Shown one piece after another: positions 15,721-26,449 of a stretch of 64,000 nt of DNA. The notes beneath the pieces are model-generated. The model was not told where the DNA came from and did no database searches. It saw only the letters and a list, made by a program, of their open reading frames with translations. Position 1 is the first letter of the stretch; every line of letters starts with the position of its first letter. The DNA comes from Streptomyces solicavernae (GTDB lineage: Bacteria; Actinomycetota; Actinomycetes; Streptomycetales; Streptomycetaceae), in contig NZ_JASCIR010000003.1 in assembly GCF_029968095.1 (NCBI RefSeq), positions 62,001 through 126,000 on the forward strand, written 5' to 3'. A program made the translations under genes and the position numbers.

Positions 15721-17085
15721 TCAGGCCTGGCGGGAGGCCAGCGTGACCACCGTGATGTCCGAGGGCGCGCCCACCCGCACCGGCGGCCCCCACGTGCCCG
15801 CGCCCCGGGTGACGTACAGCTGGGTGTCGCCGTACCGCTCCAGGCCCGCCAGGGTCGGGTTGGAGAGGTCCGCGAGGACGGTGCCGGGGAAGAACTGGCC
15901 GCCGTGGGTGTGCCCGGAGAGCTGCAGGTCGACGCCGTGCCGGACCGCGTCGTGGATCATCACCGGCTGGTGCGCGAGGAGCACGGAGGCGCGGCTGCGG
16001 TCGCGGTCGCCGAGGGCCTTGGCGTAGTCGGGGCCGTCCGCGTACCGCTCGCCCGCGAGGTCGTTGACGCCCGCGAGGTCGAAGCCGTCGATCTCCACGC
16101 GGGCGTTCTCCAGCGGGTGCAGGCCGAGTTCGCGTACGTGGTCGACCCACTGCTCGGCGCCCGAGTAGTACTCGTGGTTGCCGGTGACGAAGAACGAGCC
16201 GTGTTTGGCGCGGAGTTGGGCCAGCGGTTCGGCGGCGGGGCCGAGGTGCTCGACGCTGCCGTCGACCAGGTCGCCGACCACCGCGACCAGGTCGGGCTGC
16301 GTGGCGTTGATCGTGTCGACGATGCGCTGGGTGTGGGCGCGGCCGAGGATCGGGCCCAGGTGGATGTCGCTGACGACGGCGATCCTGAACCCGTGGGCGG
16401 CGCGCGGGAGTTTGGCCAACGGCACGGTGACACGCTTGACGGCGGGGGCGCGCAGCGCGTTGTTCGCGCCGTACCCGACGGTGCCGAGCGCGGCGGTGAC
16501 GGCGGCTCCGGCCACGATCCGGGAGACGAAGAGGCGGCGGGAGGGTCCGCTCGTGGCGCCGGTGAGGGCCGCGGGCGTGTCCGGCACCACGGGGGCCGGC
16601 TGCTCCCACTCGCCTTCCGGGAGGGCGGGGTCGCCGCCACCGGCCGGTTCCACGGGAGGAGTCGTGACCGGCTTCGCGGCCGGTTTCGCGACCGGTTTCG
16701 TGACCGGCTGTGCGGCGGGAGCCGTCGCGGTAGCCGTCGCGGGAGCCTTAGCGGCCGTCTGCCGTTCCCGTACGTCCTTGCGGCGCAGCACCCGCAGCAG
16801 TACCGGTCGTACGGCCTCGCCCACGAGCAGCGCCATCGTCAGGTAGATGGAGACCGCCATCCACAGGTATCCGGGCCAGGCCAGGGCCTGTTGGAGCCAG
16901 AACGGCGCCCCCGCGCGGCCGCTCATGAAGCCGGCGACCATCAGCAGCGGCCCGGCGACATACACGGCCGTACCGATCCGGCGGGCCGTGGTCCGCCGCA
17001 CCGTGGTGTCGCGCACCACGCGCCGCCAGCCGTACCACTGCATGACGACGACCAGGACCGCGACCGCGGGGAACAGGAAGCTCAC
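15721..17085 (-). CDS. Membrane-anchored metallophosphoesterase
   Basis: A 454-residue protein with an N-terminal membrane domain of about four helices (about 2-18, 38-58, 68-100), a Lys/Pro/Ala/Thr repeat linker (about 110-150, PVTKPVAKPAAKPV), a Tat-like twin-arginine helix (SRRLFVSRIVAGAAVTAALG) and then a calcineurin-like domain (about 235-450). All metal-binding motifs are present: SDIHLG, GDLVDG, GNHEYYSG, LAHQP and SGHTHGGQ. It resembles YkuE/YaeI-type enzymes that act on lipids at the membrane; the substrate here is unknown. The SCO4848-family gene lies 11 bases upstream, so the two form an operon. Confidence 0.9.
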   Translation of the reverse strand: MSFLFPAVAVLVVVMQWYGWRRVVRDTTVRRTTARRIGTAVYVAGPLLMVAGFMSGRAGAPFWLQQALAWPGYLWMAVSIYLTMALLVGEAVRPVLLRVLRRKDVRERQTAAKAPATATATAPAAQPVTKPVAKPAAKPVTTPPVEPAGGGDPALPEGEWEQPAPVVPDTPAALTGATSGPSRRLFVSRIVAGAAVTAALGTVGYGANNALRAPAVKRVTVPLAKLPRAAHGFRIAVVSDIHLGPILGRAHTQRIVDTINATQPDLVAVVGDLVDGSVEHLGPAAEPLAQLRAKHGSFFVTGNHEYYSGAEQWVDHVRELGLHPLENARVEIDGFDLAGVNDLAGERYADGPDYAKALGDRDRSRASVLLAHQPVMIHDAVRHGVDLQLSGHTHGGQFFPGTVLADLSNPTLAGLERYGDTQLYVTRGAGTWGPPVRVGAPSDITVVTLASRQA

Positions 17086-17096
17086 GGCGGGTCTCC

Positions 17097-17339
17097 CTAT
17101 GACTTTCGGCGCAGAGCGCGCACGCCGCGCAACCCGATGACCCCGATGACCGTCCCCAGAACAAAGGACACCACGGCAAGCGAGAGATGGACCCAGAAGT
17201 ACCCGGTCGGGTCACCGGCGTCGTCGAAGGCGAGCCCGCTTCCGTCCTTCCAGAGGTTCTTGACGAAAGTGACCCAAATGACCCAAGACCAGACGCCGAA
17301 GGCGAGCAGGAACCACGAGACCGGGCGGCTGAGCTTCAT
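17097..17339 (-). CDS. SCO4848-family small membrane protein
   Basis: An 80-residue protein beginning MKLSRPVSWFLLAFGVWSWV with two membrane helices (about 8-28 and 45-68). An aromatic loop (FVKNLWKDGSGLAFDD, GYFWVHLSL) separates the helices and the tail is basic. The sequence and position beside a metallophosphoesterase and a D-Ala-D-Ala carboxypeptidase match the Streptomyces family named after SCO4848. A GATACT element sits just upstream of the ATG with only GGGGG between, so the mRNA may be nearly leaderless. Function unknown. Confidence 0.82.
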   Translation of the reverse strand: MKLSRPVSWFLLAFGVWSWVIWVTFVKNLWKDGSGLAFDDAGDPTGYFWVHLSLAVVSFVLGTVIGVIGLRGVRALRRKS

Positions 17340-17457
17340 ACCCCCAGTATCGCGCCCCCGCCGTGCACGCCGCCGTCGGGGTGGTTTGAGTGATAATCCG
17401 AAGACACGGCCGAACGGGCGGCGTACAGGTCGGCGAATCCCCTGTACGTTCCTCAGC

Positions 17458-18747
17458 GTGCCTGCCTTGACTGCTTCTCCGATTGCGTCTCTGACCGCAT
17501 CTCTCAAGCGAACGACCGCCGTTGCGGTGGTTTCTGCCGCCTTTCTGACCGCTTCTGTCGCCGCTCCCGCCGTCGCGGACGACAAGCCGGGCGGCGAGCA
17601 GGGCGGTGCGCAGGGCGGTGCGCCGGACAAGCCGAAGCCGCCCGCGACGATGTCGAAGGTCGGCGGCGCGCGGCTCGGCCAGGCGGGTACGCAGGTCAAC
17701 CTCGGGCCGGGCGTTCCGGCCCTGCCCAAGAAGCTGTCGGGCCGCTCCTGGATCGTCACGGACGCCGAGTCGGGCGACGTGCTCGCCGCGCACAACGCGC
17801 ACTGGCGGCTGCCGCCCGCGAGCACGCTGAAGATGCTGTTCGCGGACACAGTGCTGCCGAAGTTCCCCAAGGACCAGAAGCACCTGGTCAAGCGGTCCGA
17901 GCTGATGGGCGTCGGCGCGGGCAGCAGCCTGGTCGGCATCAAGGAGGACAACACCTACACGGTGCACGACCTGTGGCTCGGGGTGTTCCTGCGCTCCGGC
18001 AACGACGCGGTGCACGTGCTGTCGCACATGAACGGCGGCATCGACAAGACCGTCGCGGACATGCAGAAGCACGCCGAGGAGCTGCAGGCCCTCGACACCC
18101 ACGTGGTCAGCCCCGACGGCTACGACGCCAAGGGCCAGGTGTCCTCCGCGTACGACCTGACGCTGTTCGCGCGCTCAGGGCTGCAGAAGAAGGACTTCCG
18201 GGAGTACGCGGCCACCGCCACCGCCGAGTTCCCCGGCGAGGGCAAGGGCGAGAAGCGCGAGCACTTCGCCATCCAGAACACCAACCGGCTGCTGACCGGG
18301 GCTGACGGTGTGACCCCGTACAAGGGCATCGCGGGCGTCAAGAACGGGTCCACGACCAACGCGGGCACCACGTTCACCGGGGTCGCCGAGCGCGACGGGA
18401 AGGTGCTGCTCGTCACCGTCATGAACCCGGACTCGGACGAATCGATGGCCGTCTACAAGGAGACCGCGCGGCTCCTCGACTGGGGCTTCGCCGCGGCGGA
18501 CAAGGTCGAGCCGGTGGGCGAGCTGGTCGCCCCGGCGAGCGCGGACCGGAACGCGAAGGGCGCGGCCGCGCCGGAGAAGACCCCGAAGGCGAAGCCGGAG
18601 AGGGCCGCGGACAAGGGCGAGTCGAGCGGGTTCGGGATCGTGCTCGCGGTGGTCGGCGGAGTGCTGGTACTGGTCGGCGCGGGGGTGTTTCTGGTCAACC
18701 GGCGCTGGCCGCTGCCGGAGCTGGTGCGGAGGCTGCCGCGGCGGTAA
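17458..18747 (+). CDS. D-alanyl-D-alanine carboxypeptidase (low-molecular-weight PBP, DacA type)
   Basis: A 429-residue serine peptidase that trims the last D-Ala from peptidoglycan stem peptides outside the membrane. A signal peptide (about 15-42) ends in AAPAVADD. The S11 domain has STLKMLF (SxxK), SGNDAV (SxN) and a KNGST variant of the KTG motif. A Lys/Ala/Pro linker leads to a C-terminal membrane helix (about 390-412) and a basic tail. The GTG at 17458 follows a TACGTT -10-like box by only seven bases, so the message may be leaderless. It diverges from the SCO4848-family gene. Confidence 0.93.
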   Translation: MPALTASPIASLTASLKRTTAVAVVSAAFLTASVAAPAVADDKPGGEQGGAQGGAPDKPKPPATMSKVGGARLGQAGTQVNLGPGVPALPKKLSGRSWIVTDAESGDVLAAHNAHWRLPPASTLKMLFADTVLPKFPKDQKHLVKRSELMGVGAGSSLVGIKEDNTYTVHDLWLGVFLRSGNDAVHVLSHMNGGIDKTVADMQKHAEELQALDTHVVSPDGYDAKGQVSSAYDLTLFARSGLQKKDFREYAATATAEFPGEGKGEKREHFAIQNTNRLLTGADGVTPYKGIAGVKNGSTTNAGTTFTGVAERDGKVLLVTVMNPDSDESMAVYKETARLLDWGFAAADKVEPVGELVAPASADRNAKGAAAPEKTPKAKPERAADKGESSGFGIVLAVVGGVLVLVGAGVFLVNRRWPLPELVRRLPRR

Positions 18748-18766
18748 GGAGGCCCCGTCAGACGCG

Positions 18767-19630
18767 TCAGACGCCGGAGGGGCTGGATTTGCGCGTAGCC
18801 GTCCAGGCCGCGCAGAACAGCAGCAGCTTCGCCGTGAAGTTGATCCACAGGAGCAGGGCGACCGGGGTGCCGAACGCGCCGTACATCGACTTGCCCGCGA
18901 CGCCCTTGATGTAGCCGCCGAGCAGGGCCTTGAGGAGTTCAAAGCCGACCGCGCCGATCAGCGCGCCGACGATCAGGTGGCGGCGGTCGGGGTGGACGCC
19001 GGGGAGCAGGGTCAGGACGTACAGGAGGATCAGGAAGTCCGCGAGGACGGCGAGGGCGAAGACCGCGAGGGTCAGCAGCCATCCGACCCAGCGCTGGTCG
19101 TCGACGCCGAGCTCGCGGGTGATCCAGTGGACGGCGGTGTTGCCGACGGCCGAGGCGACGAGGGAGAGCAGGCCCACGGCGCCGAGGCCGAACAGGATGC
19201 CCGCGTCCTTGGCGTAGCGCAGGACCGGGTTCTCCTCCTCGTCGTCGCGCCCCCACACCGCGCGCAGGCAGTCCCGCATCGAGCCGACCCAGCCGATGCC
19301 GGTGAACAGCAGCAGCGCGCCGGCGACGAGGCCGACGGTGCCCGCGTTGGCGACGAGCGCGTCGATGTCCAACTGCTCGGAGATCCCCGGGACTTGTTCG
19401 CTCAGCTTGTTCTGGAGTTCGGTCTGCTGCTGCTTGCTCAGGGTGGCCGCGGCGACCGCGGCGGCGACGGTGAGCAGCGGGAAGAGCGCCAGGAAGCTCG
19501 TGAACGTCATGGCGGCGGCGAGCCGCGACCAGTGCACCCGGTCGAGCGTCTCGTACGAGTGCCACGCGTGCGTGTCCGTCAGGCGGGTCACGAGCGGCCC
19601 GATGACGGGGAGGTTCTTCAGCCAGTCCAT
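18767..19630 (-). CDS. YihY/BrkB family membrane protein
   Basis: A 287-residue inner-membrane protein with about six helices. RLAAAMTFTSFLALFPLLTV is the conserved first helix of the family, and the last helices carry LLWINFTAKLLLFCAAW. Members were once called ribonuclease BN and are better seen as membrane proteins of unclear function, possibly transporters. It converges with the carboxypeptidase gene. It is about 120 bp downstream of the RNA-ligase-like gene and probably has its own promoter. Confidence 0.9.
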   Translation of the reverse strand: MDWLKNLPVIGPLVTRLTDTHAWHSYETLDRVHWSRLAAAMTFTSFLALFPLLTVAAAVAAATLSKQQQTELQNKLSEQVPGISEQLDIDALVANAGTVGLVAGALLLFTGIGWVGSMRDCLRAVWGRDDEEENPVLRYAKDAGILFGLGAVGLLSLVASAVGNTAVHWITRELGVDDQRWVGWLLTLAVFALAVLADFLILLYVLTLLPGVHPDRRHLIVGALIGAVGFELLKALLGGYIKGVAGKSMYGAFGTPVALLLWINFTAKLLLFCAAWTATRKSSPSGV

Positions 19631-19749
19631 GGTCTCTGTCTGCCCTCCGCGCGGGACGCCAAAGTCCGGGTACCCCAGAAGAGCACCACAGGGGCGAGCG
19701 CCGTCCCGGCTCCCGCGCCGGGGAGGGTGTCAGGCAGTCGGGGAGGGTG

Positions 19750-20340
19750 TCAGGCAGTCGACAGCGGGCCGCGCGGCGCGCAGGAGTCCTGCGGCTCGCC
19801 CTGCGCGGGCACCGTCGCCGAGCCGAAGGCGAACTCGCGCAGCTTGCGCCAGACCGCGTCCGGGCCCTGCTCGTACAGCGCGAAGCCGGTGCAGGGCCAT
19901 GCGGCGGCGTACTCGGCGAGCTCGGCGAACGCGCGGTCCATGGCCGCGTCGTCGATGCCGTGCGCCACCGTGACGTGCGGGTGGTACGGGAACTGCAGCT
20001 CGCGCGCGAGGGGCCCGGAGGCGTCCCGCACCTGCTTCTGCAGCCAGGTGCAGGCATCGGCGCCCTCGGCCACCCGGACGAACACCACCGGGGACAGCGG
20101 GCGGAACGTGCCCGTGCCGGAGAGCCGCATCGGGAAGGGCCGGCCGAGGGCGGCGACCTCTTCGAGGTGCCGCACGATCGCCGGGAGCTTCTCCGCGGCG
20201 ACCTCGGTGGGCGGCAGCAGCGTGACGTGGGTGGGAATGCCGTGTGCCGCGGGGTCACCGAAGCCCGCGCGCCGCTCCTGGAGCAGGCTGCCGTGAGGCT
20301 CCGGGACCGCGATCGAAACGCCGAGCGTTACGGTCCCCAC
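19750..20340 (-). CDS. 2'-5' RNA ligase family protein (2H phosphoesterase superfamily)
   Basis: A 196-residue two-histidine phosphoesterase-fold protein. The two catalytic HxTx motifs are visible as IPTHVTLLPP (near 38) and YHPHVTVAHG (near 123), each in the middle of a beta strand as in LigT/ThpR. Such enzymes open or close 2',3'-cyclic phosphates on RNA or nucleotides. It is read in the same direction as trpS, which ends about 140 bp upstream, so an RNA-related link is possible but not proven. Confidence 0.85.
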   Translation of the reverse strand: MGTVTLGVSIAVPEPHGSLLQERRAGFGDPAAHGIPTHVTLLPPTEVAAEKLPAIVRHLEEVAALGRPFPMRLSGTGTFRPLSPVVFVRVAEGADACTWLQKQVRDASGPLARELQFPYHPHVTVAHGIDDAAMDRAFAELAEYAAAWPCTGFALYEQGPDAVWRKLREFAFGSATVPAQGEPQDSCAPRGPLSTA

Positions 20341-20366
20341 GTCGTTCTCCTTGATCAGCTGCGGGC

Positions 20367-20464
20367 GGTGCTCTGTGGCCGGTGCTCTGTGGCCGGTGCT
20401 CTGTGGCCGGTGCTCTGTGGCCGGTGCTCTGTGGCCGGTGCTCTGTGGCCGGTGCTCTGTGGCC
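20367..20464. repeat. Seven perfect copies of a 14-bp tandem repeat after trpS
   Basis: GGTGCTCTGTGGCC is repeated seven times without a mismatch (20367-20464), followed by a partial copy. It fills the space between the trpS stop codon (20480) and the 2'-5' RNA ligase gene start (20340). Being 14 bp, it shifts frame in each copy and is not protein coding. Perfect identity points to recent slippage and likely strain-to-strain copy variation. Confidence 0.95.
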
Positions 20465-20479
20465 GGTGCGTACGTTCCG

Positions 20480-23138
<2,659 letters not shown>

Positions 23139-23416
23139 GGTGGGGACCTCCGGACGCGGTGACGGTCGTGATCGGTACGACGCTTCGTACGTTCTCGTAC
23201 GACGTTCTCGGTACGGCCCAGGCGCACGGCACACAATTCACGGGCCGCTCCCCGATGGTTGACCCCATCTCAGCGCGCCAGTCACGGCCCGCTGCTCACC
23301 TTACCGGCGTGCATCACGGGCGAGGTTTCCTCGTCCGTCATGCGAGCGACGATAGGCATGGGGGGCGACATCCCGCCCCCCGTGGGTTCCCTAGCTCGAC
23401 GACGAACGGAGATCCC

Positions 23417-24622
23417 GTGTCCCGTACGGAACAGGCCATCGCCTCGGCCGACGCCCACAGCGCGCACAACTACCACCCGCTGCCCGTGGTGGTCGCCACG
23501 GCCGAGGGCGCCTGGATGACCGATGTCGAGGGGCGCCGCTACCTCGACATGCTCGCCGGGTACTCGGCCCTGAACTTCGGGCACGGCAACCGTCGCCTCC
23601 TGGACGCGGCCCGCGCCCAGCTGGAGCGGGTCACGCTGACCTCGCGGGCCTTCCACCACGACCGCTTCGCGGACTTCTGCACCCAGCTGGCCGAGCTGTG
23701 CGGCATGGAGATGGTGCTGCCCATGAACACGGGCGCGGAGGCCGTCGAGACAGCGGTGAAGACCGCGCGGAAGTGGGGCTACCGGGCCAAGGGCCTCCTT
23801 GACGGCACGGCGAAGATCGTGGTCGCGGCCAACAACTTCCACGGCCGTACGACGACCGTCATCAGCTTCTCCACGGACCAGGAGGCACGCTCCGACTTCG
23901 GTCCGTACACGCCGGGCTTCGAGATCGTGCCGTACGGCGACCTGGACGCGCTGCGGGGGGCCGTCACCGACAACACGGTCGCCGTGCTGCTCGAACCGAT
24001 CCAGGGCGAGGCGGGCGTCCTCGTTCCGCCGGCCGGGTACATGGCGGGCGTGCGCGAGCTGACCCGCGAGCGGAACGTGCTGTTCATCGCCGACGAGATC
24101 CAGTCGGGCCTCGGCCGTACGGGCAAGACCTTCGCCCTTGAGCACGAGGGTGTCGTGCCCGACATGTACATCCTCGGGAAGGCACTCGGCGGCGGGGTCG
24201 TGCCGGTGTCGGCCGTGGTGGCGTCGGCGGACGTGCTCGGCGTGTACCGGCCGGGCGAGCACGGCTCGACGTTCGGCGGGAACCCCCTCGCGTGCGCGGT
24301 CGCCCTTGAGGTGATCGCGATGCTGCGCACGGGCGAGTTCCAGGAGCGGGCCACGGAGCTCGGCGAGCACCTGCACCGCGAGCTGAAACTCCTCGTCGGC
24401 GGCGGCGCGGTGCGGGAGGTGCGCGGGCGCGGACTGTGGGCGGGCGTCGACATCGACCCGTCGTACGGCACGGGCCGGGAGATCTCCGAGAAGCTGATGG
24501 ACCGGGGGGTGCTGGTCAAGGACACCCACGGGTCGACGATCCGGATCGCGCCGCCGCTGGTGATCAGCAAGGAGGACCTGGACTGGGGGCTGGACCAGCT
24601 GCGGGCGGTCCTCACGAAGTGA
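23417..24622 (+). CDS. rocD: Ornithine aminotransferase
   Basis: A 401-residue class III PLP aminotransferase that converts ornithine and 2-oxoglutarate to glutamate semialdehyde and glutamate in arginine breakdown. The family opening HNYHPLPVVVATAEGAWMTD is present, with MNTGAEAVETAVKTARKWGY, EPIQGEAGVLVPPAGY and DEIQSGLGRTGK, and the PLP lysine in ILGKALGGGVVPVSAV. The start is GTG at 23417 with GGAGA upstream. In the genus rocD is usually beside an amidinotransferase gene, but here no other arginine gene is adjacent. The last codons and stop lie inside a triplicated 23-bp repeat. Confidence 0.94.
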   Translation: MSRTEQAIASADAHSAHNYHPLPVVVATAEGAWMTDVEGRRYLDMLAGYSALNFGHGNRRLLDAARAQLERVTLTSRAFHHDRFADFCTQLAELCGMEMVLPMNTGAEAVETAVKTARKWGYRAKGLLDGTAKIVVAANNFHGRTTTVISFSTDQEARSDFGPYTPGFEIVPYGDLDALRGAVTDNTVAVLLEPIQGEAGVLVPPAGYMAGVRELTRERNVLFIADEIQSGLGRTGKTFALEHEGVVPDMYILGKALGGGVVPVSAVVASADVLGVYRPGEHGSTFGGNPLACAVALEVIAMLRTGEFQERATELGEHLHRELKLLVGGGAVREVRGRGLWAGVDIDPSYGTGREISEKLMDRGVLVKDTHGSTIRIAPPLVISKEDLDWGLDQLRAVLTK

Positions 24623-24675
24623 ACCGGGTGGTCCTCACGAAGTGAACCGGGTGGTCCTCACGAAGTGAACCGGGT
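24607..24675. repeat. Three copies of a 23-bp repeat spanning the rocD stop codon
   Basis: The 23-bp unit runs from GGTCCTCACG to GAACCGGGT and occurs at 24607-24629, 24630-24652 and 24653-24675 without mismatch. The first copy encodes the end of RocD (VLTK-stop). The next two are duplicates in the 3' flank, so the gene product is not changed. Degenerate ggtgtaccggg units follow to about 24712. Confidence 0.9.
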
Positions 24676-24728
24676 GTCCGGGTGCACCTGGTGTACCGGG
24701 TGTACCGGGTGAGCCCGCCCGCAGCCGG

Positions 24729-25913
24729 TTAAAGGATCACGTGCGGCAGGAACCGCGCGTACTCGTCCGTGACGAGTCCCGCCGACTCCCGGATTCCGAG
24801 CCCCGCCGCCTCGTCCTCGACGACCCACGCGCCGAGCACCACACGGTTGCCGTCGAAGTCGGGCAGCGGGGCCAACTCCTGGTAGCAGCACGGCTCGTCA
24901 CGTATGACCGCGGGCGCGCCCGCCTCGTGCACCGTGACGCCTGCGCCCTCGCGGCCGAGCAGCGGCTTCGCCACGTACCCGCCCTCGGCGGACAGCTCGC
25001 GGGGGCCGTCGAGGTAGGCGGGCAGCAGGTTCGGGTGGCCCGGGTACAGCTCCCAGAGGATCGCGAGCAGCGCCTTGTTGGACAGCAGCATCTTCCAGGC
25101 GGGCTCGATCCACAGGGTGGTGCCGGTGCCGCCGCCGTTGTCCAGGGTGTCCAGGACCTGCGGGCCGAACGCGTCGGTGGCCAGCCACTCCCACGGATAG
25201 AGCTTGAAGCAGCTGCGGATGAAGCGGAGCTTCTCGTCCACGAACCGGCCGGAGATCCGGTCCCAGCCGACGTCCTCCATCGCGATCGCCTCGGTGTCGA
25301 TCCCGGCCTGCTGCGCGGTCTCGCGGAGGTACGCGACCGTCATCAGGTCCTCGCCGAGCTCGTCGCCGTTGGAGTGCGCGAAGTACAGCGGGCTGCCCGG
25401 CGGAAGCAGCGCGGCCTGCTTCTTCCAGGCGTCGATCAGCCGCTCGTGCAGCGAGTTCCACTGGTCGGCGCCGGGGAAGCGCTCCTCCATCCAGAACCAC
25501 TGCGGGCTCGCCGCCTCGACCAGCGAGGTCGGCGTGTCCGCGTTGTACTCCAGCATCTTGGCCGGGCCCGAGCCGTCGTACCGCAGGTCGAACCTGCCGT
25601 ACACGGAAGGCAGTTCGGCCTTGCGGCGCCAGGCCTCCGCGATCAGCGAGGCGAGGCGCGGGTCGGTGATGCCGAGGTCGGCGAAGCGGTCCCGCTCGAC
25701 GATGTGCGCGGCCGCGGCCAGGCACATGGCGTGCAGCTCCTCGACGACCTCCTCCAGGGCCTCGACCTCCGGCAGCGAGAAGACGTAGTACGCGCTCTCG
25801 TCCCAGTACGGGCGGAGGGAGTCATCCGGGTAGCGGGTCAGGGGATAGATGCAGCCCTGCTCCTCCACCGTCTGCTGCCAGCCGTCCCGGGGCTCGATCG
25901 TGCGGCGCTCCAC
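24729..25913 (-). CDS. Glutathionylspermidine synthase-family ATP-grasp protein (YgiC/YjfC-like)
   Basis: A 394-residue protein of the GSP_synth family, the ATP-grasp ligase part of glutathionylspermidine synthetase without the amidase. Conserved stretches are FDLRYDGSGPAKMLEYNADT, the EAASPQWFWME segment, YFAHSNGDELGEDLMTVAYL, LYPWEWLATDAFG, WIEPAWKMLLSNKALLAILW and YVAKPLLGREGAGV. Streptomyces makes mycothiol, not glutathione, so the substrate must differ. The GTG start is three bases after the stop of the small lipoprotein gene, which fixes the two as a pair, like ygiB-ygiC of E. coli. Confidence 0.88.
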   Translation of the reverse strand: MERRTIEPRDGWQQTVEEQGCIYPLTRYPDDSLRPYWDESAYYVFSLPEVEALEEVVEELHAMCLAAAAHIVERDRFADLGITDPRLASLIAEAWRRKAELPSVYGRFDLRYDGSGPAKMLEYNADTPTSLVEAASPQWFWMEERFPGADQWNSLHERLIDAWKKQAALLPPGSPLYFAHSNGDELGEDLMTVAYLRETAQQAGIDTEAIAMEDVGWDRISGRFVDEKLRFIRSCFKLYPWEWLATDAFGPQVLDTLDNGGGTGTTLWIEPAWKMLLSNKALLAILWELYPGHPNLLPAYLDGPRELSAEGGYVAKPLLGREGAGVTVHEAGAPAVIRDEPCCYQELAPLPDFDGNRVVLGAWVVEDEAAGLGIRESAGLVTDEYARFLPHVIL

Positions 25914-25916
25914 GGC

Positions 25917-26258
25917 TCAGCCGCCGCTGGAGGAGGAGCAGCCGAAACCGCCGCGGGACACGGACGACTTGTCGAAGCTGCCGCCTTGGACCTTGCCGTT
26001 CTTGGAGCTGCCGCCGTAGTAGTACGAGCCGCCGCCACCCTTGCCGCTGGTGCTGCTGCCGCCGCCGCTCTTGCACTCGTAACTGGGCAGCTGCTTGCGG
26101 GTCTTGGGGTCCACGCAGCGCTTGTCGGGCTCGGAGCCGCAGGCGCTGAGGGCGGCGGCGAGGAGGCCCATGCCGCCGAGGATCACCGTGCTGGAGCGCA
26201 GCTTGCGGGCGCGCTTGCCCGTTCCGGGCGCTGTTTCGACGTTCGCCTTGATCGTCAT
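25917..26258 (-). CDS. Small Gly/Ser-rich lipoprotein paired with the ATP-grasp protein (YgiB-like)
   Basis: A 113-residue lipoprotein. Basic residues (KRARKLRSS) lead into a hydrophobic stretch ending in the lipobox LSAC-GSEP. Two more cysteines follow (KRCVDPKTRKQLPSYEC), then a low-complexity Gly/Ser/Tyr tail and a C-terminal SVSRGGFGCSSSSGG. The RGGFG sequence near the end also occurs in E. coli YgiB (DUF1190), whose gene likewise precedes a GSP_synth-family gene. I infer that the ATP-grasp enzyme modifies or cooperates with this protein; an RGGFG tail could be the recognition site. Confidence 0.75.
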   Translation of the reverse strand: MTIKANVETAPGTGKRARKLRSSTVILGGMGLLAAALSACGSEPDKRCVDPKTRKQLPSYECKSGGGSSTSGKGGGGSYYYGGSSKNGKVQGGSFDKSSVSRGGFGCSSSSGG

Positions 26259-26449
26259 GATCCGGCCACTTCCCCGTTGTTGTTCGTACGTGATGTTCGA
26301 CCGGGTCAGCGTAGAGCGTCCGACGCCGGTCCACGTCCGGGCCCCCAAGAACCCCGACGGCCCCCACCTCACCTTCCCGCCCACCGCCTGGGAAGGTTTC
26401 GCCGACCTGGCTCGCGGACCTGGCTCGCCGAACTCCGTGGACAGAACAC

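Noticed and set aside
20367..20464. CRISPR array
   Set aside because: The 14-bp units are head to tail without spacers and there are no cas genes.
23300..23330. ArgR box before rocD
   Set aside because: ggcgtgcatcacgg has only a weak resemblance to an ARG box and lacks a second half; not enough to call.
23139..23416. Glycine riboswitch or other leader RNA between glyA and rocD
   Set aside because: I could not find paired aptamer cores or a terminator/anti-terminator pair. The region has several gtacg repeats but nothing like a known aptamer.
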